Shown: positions 35,231 through 47,166 of the stretch, one piece after another
Position numbering within the stretch: position 1 is the stretch's first letter
How the letters are laid out: every line of letters starts with the position of its first letter
Source of the DNA: Cryptomeria japonica
Taxonomy: Eukaryota > Streptophyta > Pinopsida > Cupressales > Cupressaceae
Direction: 5' to 3'
NCBI RefSeq assembly: GCF_030272615.1
Contig: NC_081412.1
Coordinates: 100,009,796 to 100,073,795 of the forward strand
DNA: 64,000 nt
The notes under the pieces: generated by a model
The model's input: the letters and a program-made list of their open reading frames with translations, nothing else
The model's database searches: none
Told to the model about the DNA's origin: nothing
Made by a program: the position numbers and the translations under genes

Positions 35231-36679
35231 GGTTGAGCCATTGGGTGGAGAAAGAATGTATTATAGTTAGGGATCATACTAATCATATATATGCTCATAT
35301 GGAGGAGGGACATAATTGTTTCTATTGTATGGGCCATCTGGAATGGCATTATAATGAGGAGCACTAGGCCTAGGATGATTGTATATGTCATGGCCATGAG
35401 AGTGAGGGGTATTATAAGTATGATCTTGATTGTTTCCCCCAAATCTAACACAGGGTTTCCTTGTGTAGGTATTGACATGATCTTGGATGTTCTCTTATTA
35501 TTGAACATACACAATGGTATTCCTATACCCTTGGAGAGGACGAGCATGAGATTTCTCATGTGTGTTTCTAGCATCATTGGTATAAGCACAAGTTGGGGGG
35601 AAAGGTCATTGATATCAAAACTTGCACCATTTAGTTTCTTTTCAATATTGAACTAGGTGTGTCTTAAATCTGCCTGGAAGAGGGATTTGATTAAGATTGG
35701 GGTTTTTTGCATCATAAAACAGTGACTTAGGTTAACTGGTCATGCTCCATTAGGAGCTTTGAGGATCTCTTTTGTATGATTGAATTCGAAGTCTAAAGAT
35801 ATTCTACAAAATAAGTATAAAAATACTAAAACTATCCTCAAGAGGATTCTAGCATTTACACAATTAGGATTCATTCATAGAATTATCTATTTAAAACTAA
35901 GATACTTCAAAATTTAAATTCTAATCTATGTGCTGGAAAAGTAAATCTATTTTACTTGGGGGAAACAAAATCTATTCTATGCTCTTAGAATTTTAAATAT
36001 ATTCTAATAAACATTTAAAATAAACTAACATTCCATGAGCAAGTCCAAATAGATCTTCTATTCTAACTTGTATTCCAAATACCATCATCGCTAATAGTTA
36101 CTATGAAAGAAAAATACATCACTAAATGAAAGTAAGAGGAACTATGAAACTGGAATTTTTAACAATGCATCCATTCATTAAATTACTACTACATGAAATG
36201 AACAACTACAATCTTTGCAATCAATTTTCATCTACTTAAAACTTATCATAATTGAACAAAATGAAATGTAATAAAACCGAATGCATAGAACTGGAATAGA
36301 AATGAAATCAAACAAAGATCACCTCCCTTCGGTCGAGTGAGACCCGCTCTTCCTCTGGTGGGATCAATAACACAACTATTCTTGGACCAACTTCAGATTT
36401 CCATTGTAATGAACTTCCAAAAGGAAGTAAAACAACTTTGTAGATTACAAAATGCAAGATTCTAACTATTAGCTAACTACTCACTATCTAACTAGCTTTT
36501 TGCTAAAAGTGAAGGGATATTTATACATATACATATTCAAATTCAAATAAAAAGTTACCTGCTTAAAATAGAGTAATGACTAAAAACTGAATTGAAGAGA
36601 ACATAGCACTAAATTTAATTACTTCAAATAGAAGTTGAAGTTCATAGAAATAACCGATGAAATAGACTCAGAGGAGATT
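35231..36679. other. No gene; possible Tat leader or LTR
   Basis: 35231-35640 keeps some coding texture in shifted frames, probably decayed Gag leader. 35700-36679 is AT-rich with no coding region. A GC-richer phrase near 36330-36360 stands out. I could not pair it with a repeat at the left end. Confidence 0.4.
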
Positions 36680-37890
36680 TGTTGGCAATTTGGAGGAATT
36701 GATTATGTGTTGCATTGATGTCAACACTAGATTCTTTGGTTATCTTTTGGGTTCCGATAGAGTGGTTGGACTTTGATGATGATTAGGAGATTTGTCTCTA
36801 GTATGTTTTTATTGGTGGAATTGGTTTGGTTCGATCATTCACGTCGATTTGATGCATGTCACATTCAGTTGGTTCAAGATTTGGTGATCCAGAAGCTATC
36901 ATATGTTCCAGTAAGCCTTTTGGTTACCGGTAAGGGTTCTACCGACAAAGCTTTGTTGAAGATCTTTTGATGGATTTGATAAGTGATGTTGGTGTGGCTT
37001 CTAGAAGGTTTTCAAGATGCTGATGGTTATCATGTTCATGTTCTAGTTGATTGGCAATATTTCATTTGGCTTATGGCAACCTATTTTAGGTCTAGTCTTA
37101 TTCTGCTAGGTTATGGACTGGTTTATGTAATGTGTTGGTGGATGCTCCCAATGCATTACCAGTTGGATTTATTGTTTGGTTAATGTTGTTTTGGTCTTAG
37201 GCCGACTTGGATTATCATTGGTTTGTGGGTTTATGTAATGGATTTATTCTATTAACTTTAAGGTGTCCGACCTAATTGTTTAGGTCCTGGGTTGTTATAA
37301 ATATGATGGAAGATCTCTTTGTAGATAGTGGTATTAGTCGAGGTTATGGGATTATCTATGTGCGAATAAAGTTGTAATCATATGCAAAAGTCTTGGTCGA
37401 TCATAGGTGATTGATTTGGGTTTGTGTGAGAGGTTTAAGACCTTTGAAATTGAGCTTAACCAAAAGTGTACTCAGGCATAGGACATGCTATTCTTGCAGT
37501 TCATTCTTATTTCTGGATTGTAGTCTAGATTTCTTTTGTAGTCAGTGAGGTTCCTTTTGTGATGAGTAGTGCGCTCTAGGCTATTGGACTTCCTACATGT
37601 GCAAGACCCTTATTGTAATTGCATACTTACTGTGGAAGTATCATCTGACTATGGGTAGGCTTCCCACCATGGGTTTTCCCTTTACCAGGTTTTCCATGAA
37701 AAAATATTGGTTTTATGTGTTGTGGATGCATGGTATTTGGTTTATGATTTATGTGTGTGCTTAATTGGTATATCTGCTATTCCAGTATTTGGTTTATGCA
37801 TTCCAGTAAAAGGTTTGTATGCTTAAAGTTTCATAATCTATTAACAACTGATTCACCTGCCCTCTTAGTTATTCACTAGTCATCCTAACA
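36680..37890 (+). repeat. Lone copia-type LTR (1211 bp)
   Basis: Starts TGTTGGCAATTTGG and ends CATCCTAACA. It carries a TATA-like box (TTATAAAT, 37295-37302) and a GATTCACCTGCCCTCTTAGT motif at 37850-37869 near its end, as in element C LTRs. GAGGAGATT before it looks like a polypurine tract. No element interior and no primer-binding site adjoins it, and flanking 5-mers do not match. It is a solo or orphan LTR. Confidence 0.75.
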
Positions 37891-38352
37891 ATCAAGGGTA
37901 TCTCTCTAGTTGGAGTGATCAGGAGTGATCATCATTCACACCCTCGCTGAACTAGAATTTGTAACTCCTTGTCTGCTAGTTAGTTTCAAACACATTTGAA
38001 AACATGTAGAGGAAAATATAACATAACACAATGATAAATATCCTGAATATTCGTCCATTCATCCATATTAATTAGAAAAAAGTAAAATATGTAATCATGA
38101 GATACTACTTCTAATATACTTTCTAATTAGCAGAATATAATAGTATAAAAGAATAAATATGCATGCATTAGATCCGCTACTAGGCGCATTGGTTCAATAA
38201 TTATTAAAATTTTTAAGCAAAAAGTATAATTAAAAGTAACATAATTAATGCTCATCATGAGTATTGGTCACTTTGGGTTTTTGAAACAAGGATGAGGGTG
38301 ACTTAGGCATGAGGCGTTCTCTTCTATTACCACCATCATTACCACTAGGATT
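37891..38352. other. No gene seen
   Basis: AT-rich, no recognisable coding sequence or repeat. The element C LTR begins at its right edge. Confidence 0.4.
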
Positions 38353-39402
38353 TGTTTGTATTATGGATGTGTTGCATTGGTTTTGTCATTGATGTCGACA
38401 CTTGTCAACACTTGGAGATCTTTGGTTATGTTCACTGACATGTTCAGTGACTTATGCACAATCACCGATATTTGGTTCATTGATAGGATTATATTGTTCA
38501 TTGGCACTGAGGATGATCTGTTATCATTTGGAGATTACTTGGTTATGTCGAAGACATCAGGGCAGTTGGTTTTGGTGATTTGTTTATTGGTACAATCGAG
38601 TTTGCATATTTGTTGTTACTGGAAAATAGGTCTAGGTTATGGACCGGCAAGCATTATCTACTCCAGATCAGTACGACATGTTACGAAGATGATTTGTTAT
38701 TGTTGTAAATGCATTGAGCTGACATCATGCATCTCATATTGATTCATTTGTAATTGATTTAATTGTAATATCTTAGTAAGTCGACCTACACATTTGGTCT
38801 TAGGTCTTGGTATATATGTAAGATCTCATTTATGAGATTATGTCGTAGAGTGTGGAAAAGGATTGTAATAAGGTATATGTGAATATAAGTAGAGCTATAC
38901 ACATAGACATCATTTGAATATTCAAGGAAGGTTTGGAGAAGACAATCAGAACTTAACTAGTACTGAATCTAGCATATGAAGATGCTATTTTGAACAGTAC
39001 ATTATCATTGGATTTAACCATCCAATTGTAGTCAGTGTGACTCCCATTTTGTGATTGAGTAGTGAGCTCTAGGCAATTGGCCTTTCTACATGTGCAGACC
39101 CCATTTGTACACACATACTATCTGTGGTAGTATCATTTGATTGTGGGTAAGGTTTCCCACCATGGTTTTTCCCCTTACAGGGTTTCCACATACAAATAAT
39201 TGTGTTATGTGTTGTGTATGTTATTTGTCTTTCTGTTTCATGCATTAAACTTTACCGGTATTGCAATTAATTGTTAAACTGTCTACCAACATTAAAGTTT
39301 GGTTTACCAGTATTATGCACTAAGTTTGGCTAAAGTATATCTGGTTGAAATTAATAGACAACTGATTCACTCCCCCCTCTTAGTTGCCTCCAGGACCTAA
39401 CA
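38353..39402 (+). repeat. First LTR of element C (1050 bp)
   Basis: Starts TGTTTGTATTATGG and ends GGACCTAACA. It is a direct repeat of 43009-44071. A TATATAT box lies at 38811-38817, directly followed by a short palindrome (38823-38838). A C-rich CTCTTAGT motif lies at 39364-39384. Confidence 0.92.
38811..38838 (+). promoter_or_regulatory. TATA box and adjacent palindrome in element C LTR
   Basis: TATATATG is followed by ATCTCAT-TT-ATGAGAT. The same arrangement is kept at 43481-43508 in the other LTR. It is a likely LTR promoter. The role of the palindrome is unknown. Confidence 0.55.
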
Positions 39403-39404
39403 AT

Positions 39405-39416
39405 TGGTATTAGAGC
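39405..39416 (+). promoter_or_regulatory. Primer-binding site of element C
   Basis: TGGTATTAGAGC, one change from the initiator Met-tRNA complement. The second copy at 44074-44085 matches perfectly (TGGTATCAGAGC). Confidence 0.85.
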
Positions 39417-39459
39417 TTAGTCCTCCTTTTGTAGAAGGTTAACAACTTGAGGAGATCCT

Positions 39460-40019
39460 ATGTCTACTAACTATTTCAGGAAGGATAGTCTGAAGCTTGA
39501 TGGAACCAACTATGGTATATGGAAGATCAGAATGGAGACTCATTTGAATTGCATTGGAAATGACATATAGGATGTTACAAAGAATGGCTATGCTGTTCCT
39601 ACTCAAGGTCAACCTATTCCACCAACCTTGGCTAAAGATGAGGAGAATGATTGCAAAGCAAGAGAAGCACTTTTGAGCACATTGTCAGATCAACAAATCA
39701 TGGGATTATCAGATAGATCTACTACTAAAGCTATTTGGGATAAATTGGAGACATTGAATGAAAGTGATACTAGAGTCAAAATTGCAAAACTGGAATGCTT
39801 CCAGGTCAGGTATGAAAATATGAAAATGGAAGAAGATGAAAGGATTTCTACTTTTATGGAAAGAGTTAATGAAATTGTTTTGGGTATACAATGTTGTGGA
39901 GGATCCTTAAGTGAAGATGAAATTGTTTCTAAAGTTTTAAGAGCTTTTCCACTATCATACAAAATGAAAGTAACTGCTATTAATGAATTGAGAACAATGC
40001 CTAATGCAAGTGTCATGTA
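39460..40019 (+). pseudogene. Element C Gag, first copy, truncated
   Basis: ATG at 39460 (MSTNYFRKDSLKLDGTNYGI). Codon 37 is TAG (39568-39570), where the second copy has TGG for Trp. The frame continues through KAIWDKLETLNESDTRVKIA, RISTFMERVNEIVLGIQ and GSLSEDEIVSKVLRAFPLSY, the copia Gag core. After LRTMPNAS the sequence jumps to the pre-integrase region, so zinc knuckle and protease are deleted. Confidence 0.9.
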
Positions 40020-40850
40020 AATTTTGATTGCATTGTGAAAATTAGTACAACTAAGGCAGTAAGAGATTTACCTAAGACTTTTAAACCTCACAATCCAGTA
40101 TGTAAAGAATATTAATTTGGAAAATAAGTTAGAGCAACTTTTAAAAGTATTCCAGAAAAATCCAATAATGTTCTTGACTTAATTCATACTGATTTATGTG
40201 GTCCAGCAAGAACTAGAAGTTTACAAGGAGATAGATATTTTATGTTAATCATTGATGATTATTCTAGAATGTGTTGGGTTACTTTTCTTAGGGAGAAATC
40301 ATAAGATTTTGGGAAATTCAAACTATTCAAGGTCATGGTAGAGAATGAAACTGGTAAGAAAATAAAATGTTTGAGATCAAATCAAGGAGGTGAATTCACA
40401 TCTAAGGAATTTAATACATTTTGTGAAGTGAATGGAAACATAAGACAATTATCAGCACCTCTGAGACCCCAGCAAAATAGAGTTGTGGAAAGGAAGAACA
40501 AAACTATTTTAGATGTAGATAGAAGCATGATATCAGAAGCAAACCTACCTCATGTATATTGGAGAGAAGCATTCAATACAACTGTTTATACATTCAACAG
40601 AGTTCACATCAAAGGTGAAACTGGTAAGACCCCTCATGAACTATGGTTTGGTAATACTCCTACTCTTAAATATTTCAAAATATTTGGAAGCAAATGTTAT
40701 ATTAGGAGAGATGATTATATTGGCAAATTTGATCCTACAAGTGATGAGGGAATATTTCTTAGTTATTCATCTAAGAGCAAGGCATATAGATGTTTTAATA
40801 AGAGATTGCAGAAAATCATTCAAACTGCAAATGTGAATATTGATGAATAG
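40020..40850 (+). pseudogene. Element C pre-integrase and integrase
   Basis: Begins NFDCIVKISTTKAVRDLPK, then a stop-ridden stretch. The integrase core follows: LIHTDLCGPARTRSLQGDRY (first Asp), LRSNQGGEFTSKEF (second Asp position reads Asn) and PQQNRVVERKNKTI (Glu). The C-terminal region is YWREAFNTTVYTFNRV, LKYFKIFGSKCYIRRDDYI and FLSYSSKSKAYRCFNK. The open stretch 40335-40850 is 171 codons. Stops near 40112, 40123 and 40303 interrupt it. Closely similar in architecture to copia A. Confidence 0.9.
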
Positions 40851-42093
40851 TTTAGAAGGTCTATAGACTCTGAACCAGCAGTTGAGATTATAAAAAATGA
40901 ACCTACTATAAGAACACTAGTACAAAATGTTGATACAGTCACACCGGCATCATCTGAGAATTCCACAGTGACTGAAGAATAGCAACAAGTGAACACACCT
41001 AGGTATGTAAGATTGAATCACTTTGAAAGTCAGATAATTGAGAATAAATATCAAGGAGTTATGACTAGAGGAAGACTGGCAAATGAAGAGGTGTGTCTAA
41101 TTTCTCAATTTGAACCAACAACTATTAATGAGGCATGTGAAGATAAACATTGGATTAAGGCTATGGAAGATTAATTGGAACAAATTAAATAGAATAACAC
41201 ACGGACATTGATTCCCTGGCCTAAAAAACAAAAATGTAATTGGAACTAAATGGGTATTCAGAAATAAACTTAATGAAGATGGTAAGGTAATCAGAAACAA
41301 AGCAAGATTAGTGTGTAAGGGATATTCATAGAAAGAAGGAATTGATTATAATGAAACCTTTGCACCAATAGCTAGAATTGAGTCAGTCAGATTATTCTTG
41401 GCTTTTGCAACACACAAGAACTATAAAGTATATCAAATGGATGTTAAATGTGCATTTTTGAATGGTGATCTAGAAGAAGAAGTTTACATTGAACAACCTG
41501 ATGGATTTTCTTTGACAAATGACAAAGATATGGTTTGCAGGTTAAGGAAAGCTTTATATGAATTGAAGCAAGCTCCTAGAGCTTGGTATGCTAGATTGGA
41601 CAAATATCTTTTGAAGCTTGGCTACACTAAAGGTAATACTGACAATGATCCATATTAAAAAGTGACTAATGATGACATCTTGTTTATAGAAGTTTTTGTT
41701 GATGATATAATCTGTGTAGGTGAAGATGGATTGTGTAAAGATTTTTCTAATAGGATGCAGGAAGAATTTGAAATGTATATGATTGGAGAGATAAAATTCT
41801 TTTTAGGATTGCAGATTTCACAGACTGATAAAGGTATATTCATAAATCAATCAAAGTACTTGAAGGAATTACTTAAGAAATTTGGCATGGAAAACTCTAA
41901 ACCAGTAAGTACACCTATGACTACAACTGATAAACTATCTTTGAAGGATGAATCAACACCTATTAATCCGAGAAGATACAAGTCTATGATAGGAGGTTTA
42001 TAGTATTTGACACAAACAAGACCTGATATTATGAATGCAGTATGTATTGTTTCAAGATTTTAGAGTAATCCTAAGGAAAATCATGAATCAATA
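40851..42093 (+). pseudogene. Element C reverse transcriptase
   Basis: A linker (40989-41174: TPRYVRLNHFESQIIENKYQ) precedes the polymerase. The polymerase shows [20 protein letters not shown]-like sequence in a shifted frame, YQMDVKCAFLNGDLEEEVYI (first Asp), LRKALYELKQAPRAWYARL and FVDDIICVG (about 41695-41722). QSKYLKELLKKFGM and YKSMIGGL follow. TAG codons replace Gln near 41328, 42001 and 42061, and a stop precedes 41662. Phe occupies the first position of the active site, as in copia A. Confidence 0.92.
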
Positions 42094-42648
42094 GTGAAAA
42101 GGATTTTCCAGTACCTACAAGGCACAACAAATCTTCGGTTATGGTATCTTAAAGATGAAAATTTTGATTTATGTGCATACACAAATGCAAATTGGGCAGG
42201 AGACGTAGATGACAGAAAAAGCACCACCCACGGAGCATTGTTTCTTAGTAGCAGACTAATTTCATGGTTGAGAAAGAAACAAAGTTGTACATCACTATCA
42301 ACAACAGAATCAGAATATGTTGCAACAACAACTAATTTTACATAGGTATTATGGATTAAGCAAATGTTGAAGGACATAAAGGTAAAATGCAAAGAACCTA
42401 TAATCATTTACTATGATAATATGGCAGCAATTGATATATCAAAGAATCCGGCATTCCACTCTAAAACTAAACATGTTTCTATCAAATTTAATTTTCTAAA
42501 AGAGAATGTTCAAGCAAAATAAGTGAAATTGGTTTATGTGAATACAAAAGAGCAGATTGCAGATATCTTTACTAAACCTCTGCCTAAGGAAACTTTTGAA
42601 TATCTAAGAGAGTAGCTTGGAGTTATACCCTCACTAGTAGAGACTTAG
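42094..42648 (+). pseudogene. Element C RNase H
   Basis: Reads IFQYLQGTTNLRLWYL, NANWAGDVDDRKSTTHGALF and CTSLSTTESEYVATTTNFT, then a TAG in place of Gln. VLWIKQMLKDIKVKC, IDISKNPAFHSKTKHV and IADIFTKPLPKETFEYL end the polyprotein. The catalytic-type Asp near the start of the domain reads Asn in NANWAG, where the family has DANWAG. The polyprotein stop is TAG at 42646-42648. Confidence 0.9.
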
Positions 42649-43008
42649 ATAGTTGGAGCATGGTATTAGACCGACAGACTTAATAGAGAAATATTTCTCC
42701 AGCTTTGATGAAGGAGAGCTACTTCTCAGGGGGAGTAGATTGAATAAATTTAGTTATAACAATTGGTATTTGTAACAAGTTCTATGAACTGATTGTATTT
42801 GGTTTTGTATTGCTTTGGCATTTGATGTCAAAGGGGGAGAGATATCTATGGAAAAACACTTCATCTTTTGGGGAGAGATTGTTACTCTCTGTATCTGTAT
42901 TTTACTGATCTCTTTGGGAGATTGTTGGTTTTTGGTTTTTGGCATTTTTGCTTTGGTACTTAGATGGTTTTTTCATCTTGTGTTGCCATCAATGCCAAAA
43001 GGGGAGAT
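42649..43008 (+). promoter_or_regulatory. 3' untranslated stretch and polypurine tract of element C
   Basis: No gene. Purine runs occur near 42729 and 42831. The polypurine tract AAAAGGGGAGA at 42997-43007 directly precedes the second LTR, with GCCATCAATGCC before it as in A and D. Confidence 0.75.
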
Positions 43009-44071
43009 TGTTGGTATTATAGATGTGTTGCATTGGTTTTTTCATTGATGTCAACACTTGTAACCACTTGAGAAACACTTGGAGATCTTTGGTTATGTTC
43101 ACCGGCATGTTCAGTGACTTATGCACAATCACCGGTATCTGGTTCATCGACAGGATTATATTGTTCATCGGCACTGAGGATGATCTGTTATCATCTGGAG
43201 ATTACTTGGTTATGTTGAAGACATCATTTGGACACTTGGTTTTGGTGATTTGTTTATTGGTACAATCAAGTTTGCATATTTACTGTTACCAGCAAATAGG
43301 TCTAGGTTATGGACCGACAAGAATTATCTATTCCAGATCAACACAACATGTTATGGAGATGGTTTGTTATTGTTGTAAATGCATTGAGCTGACATCATGG
43401 ATCACATATTGATTCATTTGTAATTGATTTAATTGTAATATCTTTGTAAGCTGAACTACACATTTGGTCTTAGGTCTTGGTATATATGTAAGATCTCATT
43501 TATGAGATTATGTGGTAGAGTGTGGAAAAGGATTGTAATAAGGTACATGTGAATATAAGAAGAGCTATACATGTAGACATTATTTGAAGATTCAAGGAAG
43601 GTTTGGTGAAGATAATCAGAGCTTAAATAGTACTCAATCTAGAATATGAAGATGTCATTTTGAGTAGTACATTATCATTGGATTTAACCATCCAATTGTA
43701 GTAAGTGTGACTCCCATTTTGTGATTAAGCAGTGAGCTCTAGGCAGTTGGCCTTTCTGCATGTGCAGACCCCATTTGTACACACACACTATCTATAGTAG
43801 TATCATCTGATTGTAGGTAAGGTTTCCCACTGTGGTTTTTCCTCTTGCAGGGTTTCCATGTATAAATAATTGTGTTATGTGTTGTGTATGTTATTTGTCT
43901 TTCTATTTCATGCATTAAACTTTACCGATATTGCAATTAACTATTAAACTGTCTACCGACATTAAAGTTCGGTTTACTGGTATTATGCACTAAGTTTGGT
44001 TAAAGTATATTTGGTTGAAATTAATAGACAACTGATTCACCCTCCCTCTCAGTTGCCTCTGGGACCTAACA
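43009..44071 (+). repeat. Second LTR of element C (1063 bp)
   Basis: Partner of 38353-39402, starting TGTTGGTATTATAG and ending GGACCTAACA. TATA box at 43481-43488 with the following palindrome. Scattered differences include several ACCGGT versus ACCGAT or ACTGGT sites. Confidence 0.92.
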
Positions 44072-44128
44072 ATTGGTATCAGAGCTTAGTCCTCTTTTTG
44101 CAAAAGTTTAACAACTTGAGGAGATCCT

Positions 44129-44830
44129 ATGTCTACTAACTATTTCAAGAAGGACAGTTTGAAGCTTGATGGAACCAACTATGGTATATGGAAGATCAGA
44201 ATGGAGATTCGTCTGAATTGCATTGGAAATGACATATGGGATGTTACAAAGAATGGCTATAGTGTTCCTACTCAAGGTCAACCTACTCCACCAACCTTGG
44301 TGAAAGATGAGGAGAATGATTGAAAAGCAAGAGAAGCACTTTTGAGCGCATTGTCAGATCAACAAATCATAGGATTATCAGATAGATCTACTGCTAAAGC
44401 TATTTGGGATAAATTGGAGACATTGAATGAAGGTGATACCATAGTCAAAATTGCAAAACTAGAATGCTTCCGGGTCAGGTATGAAAATCTAGAAATGGAA
44501 GAAGATGAAAGGATTTGTGCTTTTATGGAAAGAGTTAATGAAATTGTTTTGGGTATACAATGTTGTGGAGGATCCTTAAGTGAAGATGAAATTGTTTCTA
44601 AAGTTTTAAGAGCTTTGCCACCAGCATACAAAATGAAAGTAACTTCTATTAATGAATTGAGAATAATGCCTAATGCATTAGTATCCAAAGATACTTTGGT
44701 TGGAAAACTTTCAGCTTTTGAACTTGAGGAATTTGGTCCTATTGCTACAATTAAGATAGATTTGGCTTTCAAAGCTTCATCATTTGTAGCATCATCATCA
44801 TCATTTGAAACAATTCTCCCAACCTCTTGA
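44129..44830 (+). pseudogene. Element C Gag, second copy, truncated
   Basis: ATG at 44129 (MSTNYFKKDSLKLDGTNYGI). Codon 37 is intact TGG. The frame is broken by TGA at 44321-44323, where the first copy has TGC. It resumes in the same frame and extends beyond the deletion point of the first copy, through DTLVGKLSAFELEEFGPIAT and FKASSFVASSSS. It stops near 44820-44830, where unrelated sequence begins. The knuckle region is lost. Confidence 0.88.
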
Positions 44831-44896
44831 CATGGCCACTTCTTTGGACCCTATGGCTTCATTACGCTATATCCTTTCTTCACTGCACTATATCCC

Positions 44897-44984
44897 TGCT
44901 TTACATCGCTAAAATCCTTGCTTTACATTGCTAAAATCCTTGCTTTACATCTCTAAAATCCTTTCTTTACATTGCTATATTTGG
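44897..44984. repeat. 22-bp minisatellite, four units
   Basis: Units start at 44897, 44919, 44941 and 44963, each close to TGCTTTACATTGCTAAAATC plus CT. Degenerate copies precede it. Confidence 0.9.
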
Positions 44985-45094
44985 ACCCTGTGCTTGGATT
45001 AACATTGTGAGATATTCCTTGAAGGATACCATCATTTTCCTATCCATTCATGTACTCAAAATCCCTTTTACCTTACTAGACACTAGGGGCAAAC

Positions 45095-45240
45095 ATTAAA
45101 AAATCATAAAAATCGTAAAAAGTCCTAAACAAAATCCTAAAAATCATAAAATGTCTTGAAAATACTCCTAAAAATCATAAAATGTCTTGAACAAAATCCT
45201 ACAAATCATAAAAAGTCCTAAAGAAATCCTTGGTAAAAAA
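45095..45240. repeat. Short tandem repeat, about 36 bp
   Basis: Repeated phrases of AAATCATAAAAAGTCCTAAA type, varying AGTCC/TGTCT and ACAAAATCC/ATACTCC. About four imperfect units. Confidence 0.75.
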
Positions 45241-47166
45241 ATAAAAAAATGAATCTCTACCAAGCAAGTGAAAACCTGGTAAACAGGCGCCTCTTGTACT
45301 CAAGCGCTCCATCTATCAACGCAATGTTGGCATTCCCACTTTCATACATTTTTGCTTTCGCTTGTACATATTTCAGTCACTTTTGTGACATCCTTGTTCG
45401 TTGGAACCCTCATGGCTTGAAAATGATCAATGTCCTAGTCTTAGAATAATCGACTGATCAATTTACATGTCCTAAGCAGTATCAACCAAGTCATCTTTAC
45501 ATCAGTGATACCCGATCATTCACTCTGAGTCAGTCACCTGTCTCCTAACTACTGAAGAGTTTTATCACTAAGTACACAAGCAAAACAAAACTGAAAACAA
45601 TCACTAAACTGTTTGAGATATCCATGAAATTCTCTTTGTGTGTTGTCTTTTATATTGGTTTTCAATTATTATCCCTCTGAGTAACTCGAGGAAGTATATC
45701 TTGACTAAGAGGAGCAAGGATTGGGGGCATAATATTTTCTTTGTTTTTTGCTTGTAGGAATGATTCTGATGATCTAAAACATCTAATCAACTGGGTGTCT
45801 ATGATAAGTGCCTTCACATTAAGGTGAAATCGCCACACATACCTCGACTCTGCTTATTTGTATGCTACATGGAGGTTCCCATCATTTCTTTTTCTGTTTT
45901 GAGGGAATTTCTTTATCATGCAATCCAGGTCCTTGCGAAATCTGTCCAAGGATATGAACGAAAAAGGATCATTGCGGACAAGATAATTAATATTGCACAT
46001 GAAAAGAAAGGAACTCTAATCTTCCTACTATTTTTGTAAAATGCTCAATGATGAAAATTAAGCTTTTCAAATCCAGTAACTAGGTTTCGGTTGCATCTCA
46101 TCTTACATTTCATTCTGCATCTTGTGAATTTAGAGTGATTTCAATATGGTAACACTAATTTCTTTATCTTTTGAATGAGAAGTTGGAAGCATCATCATTT
46201 CTCAGCTAAGTGGTCTCTTTTTCATCATCATTTCCCCAATTGAGTACTTGTGTATTGAGATGTTAGCTGCATACATGAGAATCTTATATAGATCCATACA
46301 TTTCATTTTATACTTATTTGCATTCATATTATTGCATGAAGAAAAATAAACATTTGCATTACTAGTTACTCATTCTCCTCATTTATTTACATAAAAAGAA
46401 ACAAAAATAAACATCCATATTCATTTGCATTACATACATCCATACTGAACAGATATGCATACATACAGAATAAAGCATATATAACAACATCTCATAATCA
46501 ATCAACACAAATATGATGAAATCAAATCAAGAGCTTGTAAATTGGTTGTCCTGAGTCCATTTTTGGGATCGAAATCAAAATCTGACATCAATTCTCTCAT
46601 TGAAATTTTATGATGTTGACCACTTAGTGCTTTCATCAACTGCTCATTCTCTTCTTCAATTTGCACTCAATTTCTCGTTAATCAACGCTAAATCTCAATT
46701 TAATTCTCACATTAACTCTTATTTTAATCTTCAACATTAATCTTTGTGCTCAAATAACTTATCATCGCTAGAAATTTTTTTTGCCTACAATCAGTGCGCA
46801 ACCCTTGCTATCTTTCAGTTTTGCTCCTAAGGGGGCATACTCATGACCTCAAAGTCGAGAATTTCTTTCAAAAATCTTCATTGCAAGTCAAGAAGATAAT
46901 CTTTTCTAAACATCAAACAAGACCTCATCGCTAGGGGCATCTCAACTTCATCACTTTATATCAAGTTGAGATTTCTCGACCATCTGAATCGAATCAATCG
47001 CTAGGGGAATATCAGTTTTATTGCTTCATATCACGTTGATATTGTCTTTGTTTGAACTAGTCTCTTAACGTTAATTAGTTTCATCACTTTTCATCAAGCT
47101 GATTATTTGTTTAAACTCAATCAAGGGTTTAAGGAGTATCTTTGATCACAGTCAATCTAAGCAGGT

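Larger units (their letters stand above)
38353..44820 (+). mobile_element. Ty1/copia element C, LTR-internal-LTR-partial internal
   Basis: LTRs at 38353-39402 and 43009-44071 flank a plus-strand copia interior. A second primer-binding site and a second gag start follow the right LTR, ending abruptly near 44820. No target duplication is found: GGATT precedes the first LTR but the second LTR is followed by internal sequence. This is the arrangement expected from unequal recombination between LTRs or from a tandem insertion later truncated. The first interior lacks Gag C-terminus and protease. Confidence 0.9.

Noticed and set aside
35050-35589. 179-codon minus-strand open frame rich in Ile and Met
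   Set aside because: It overlaps the Tat Gag region in another frame and looks like a shifted reading of decayed Gag leader.
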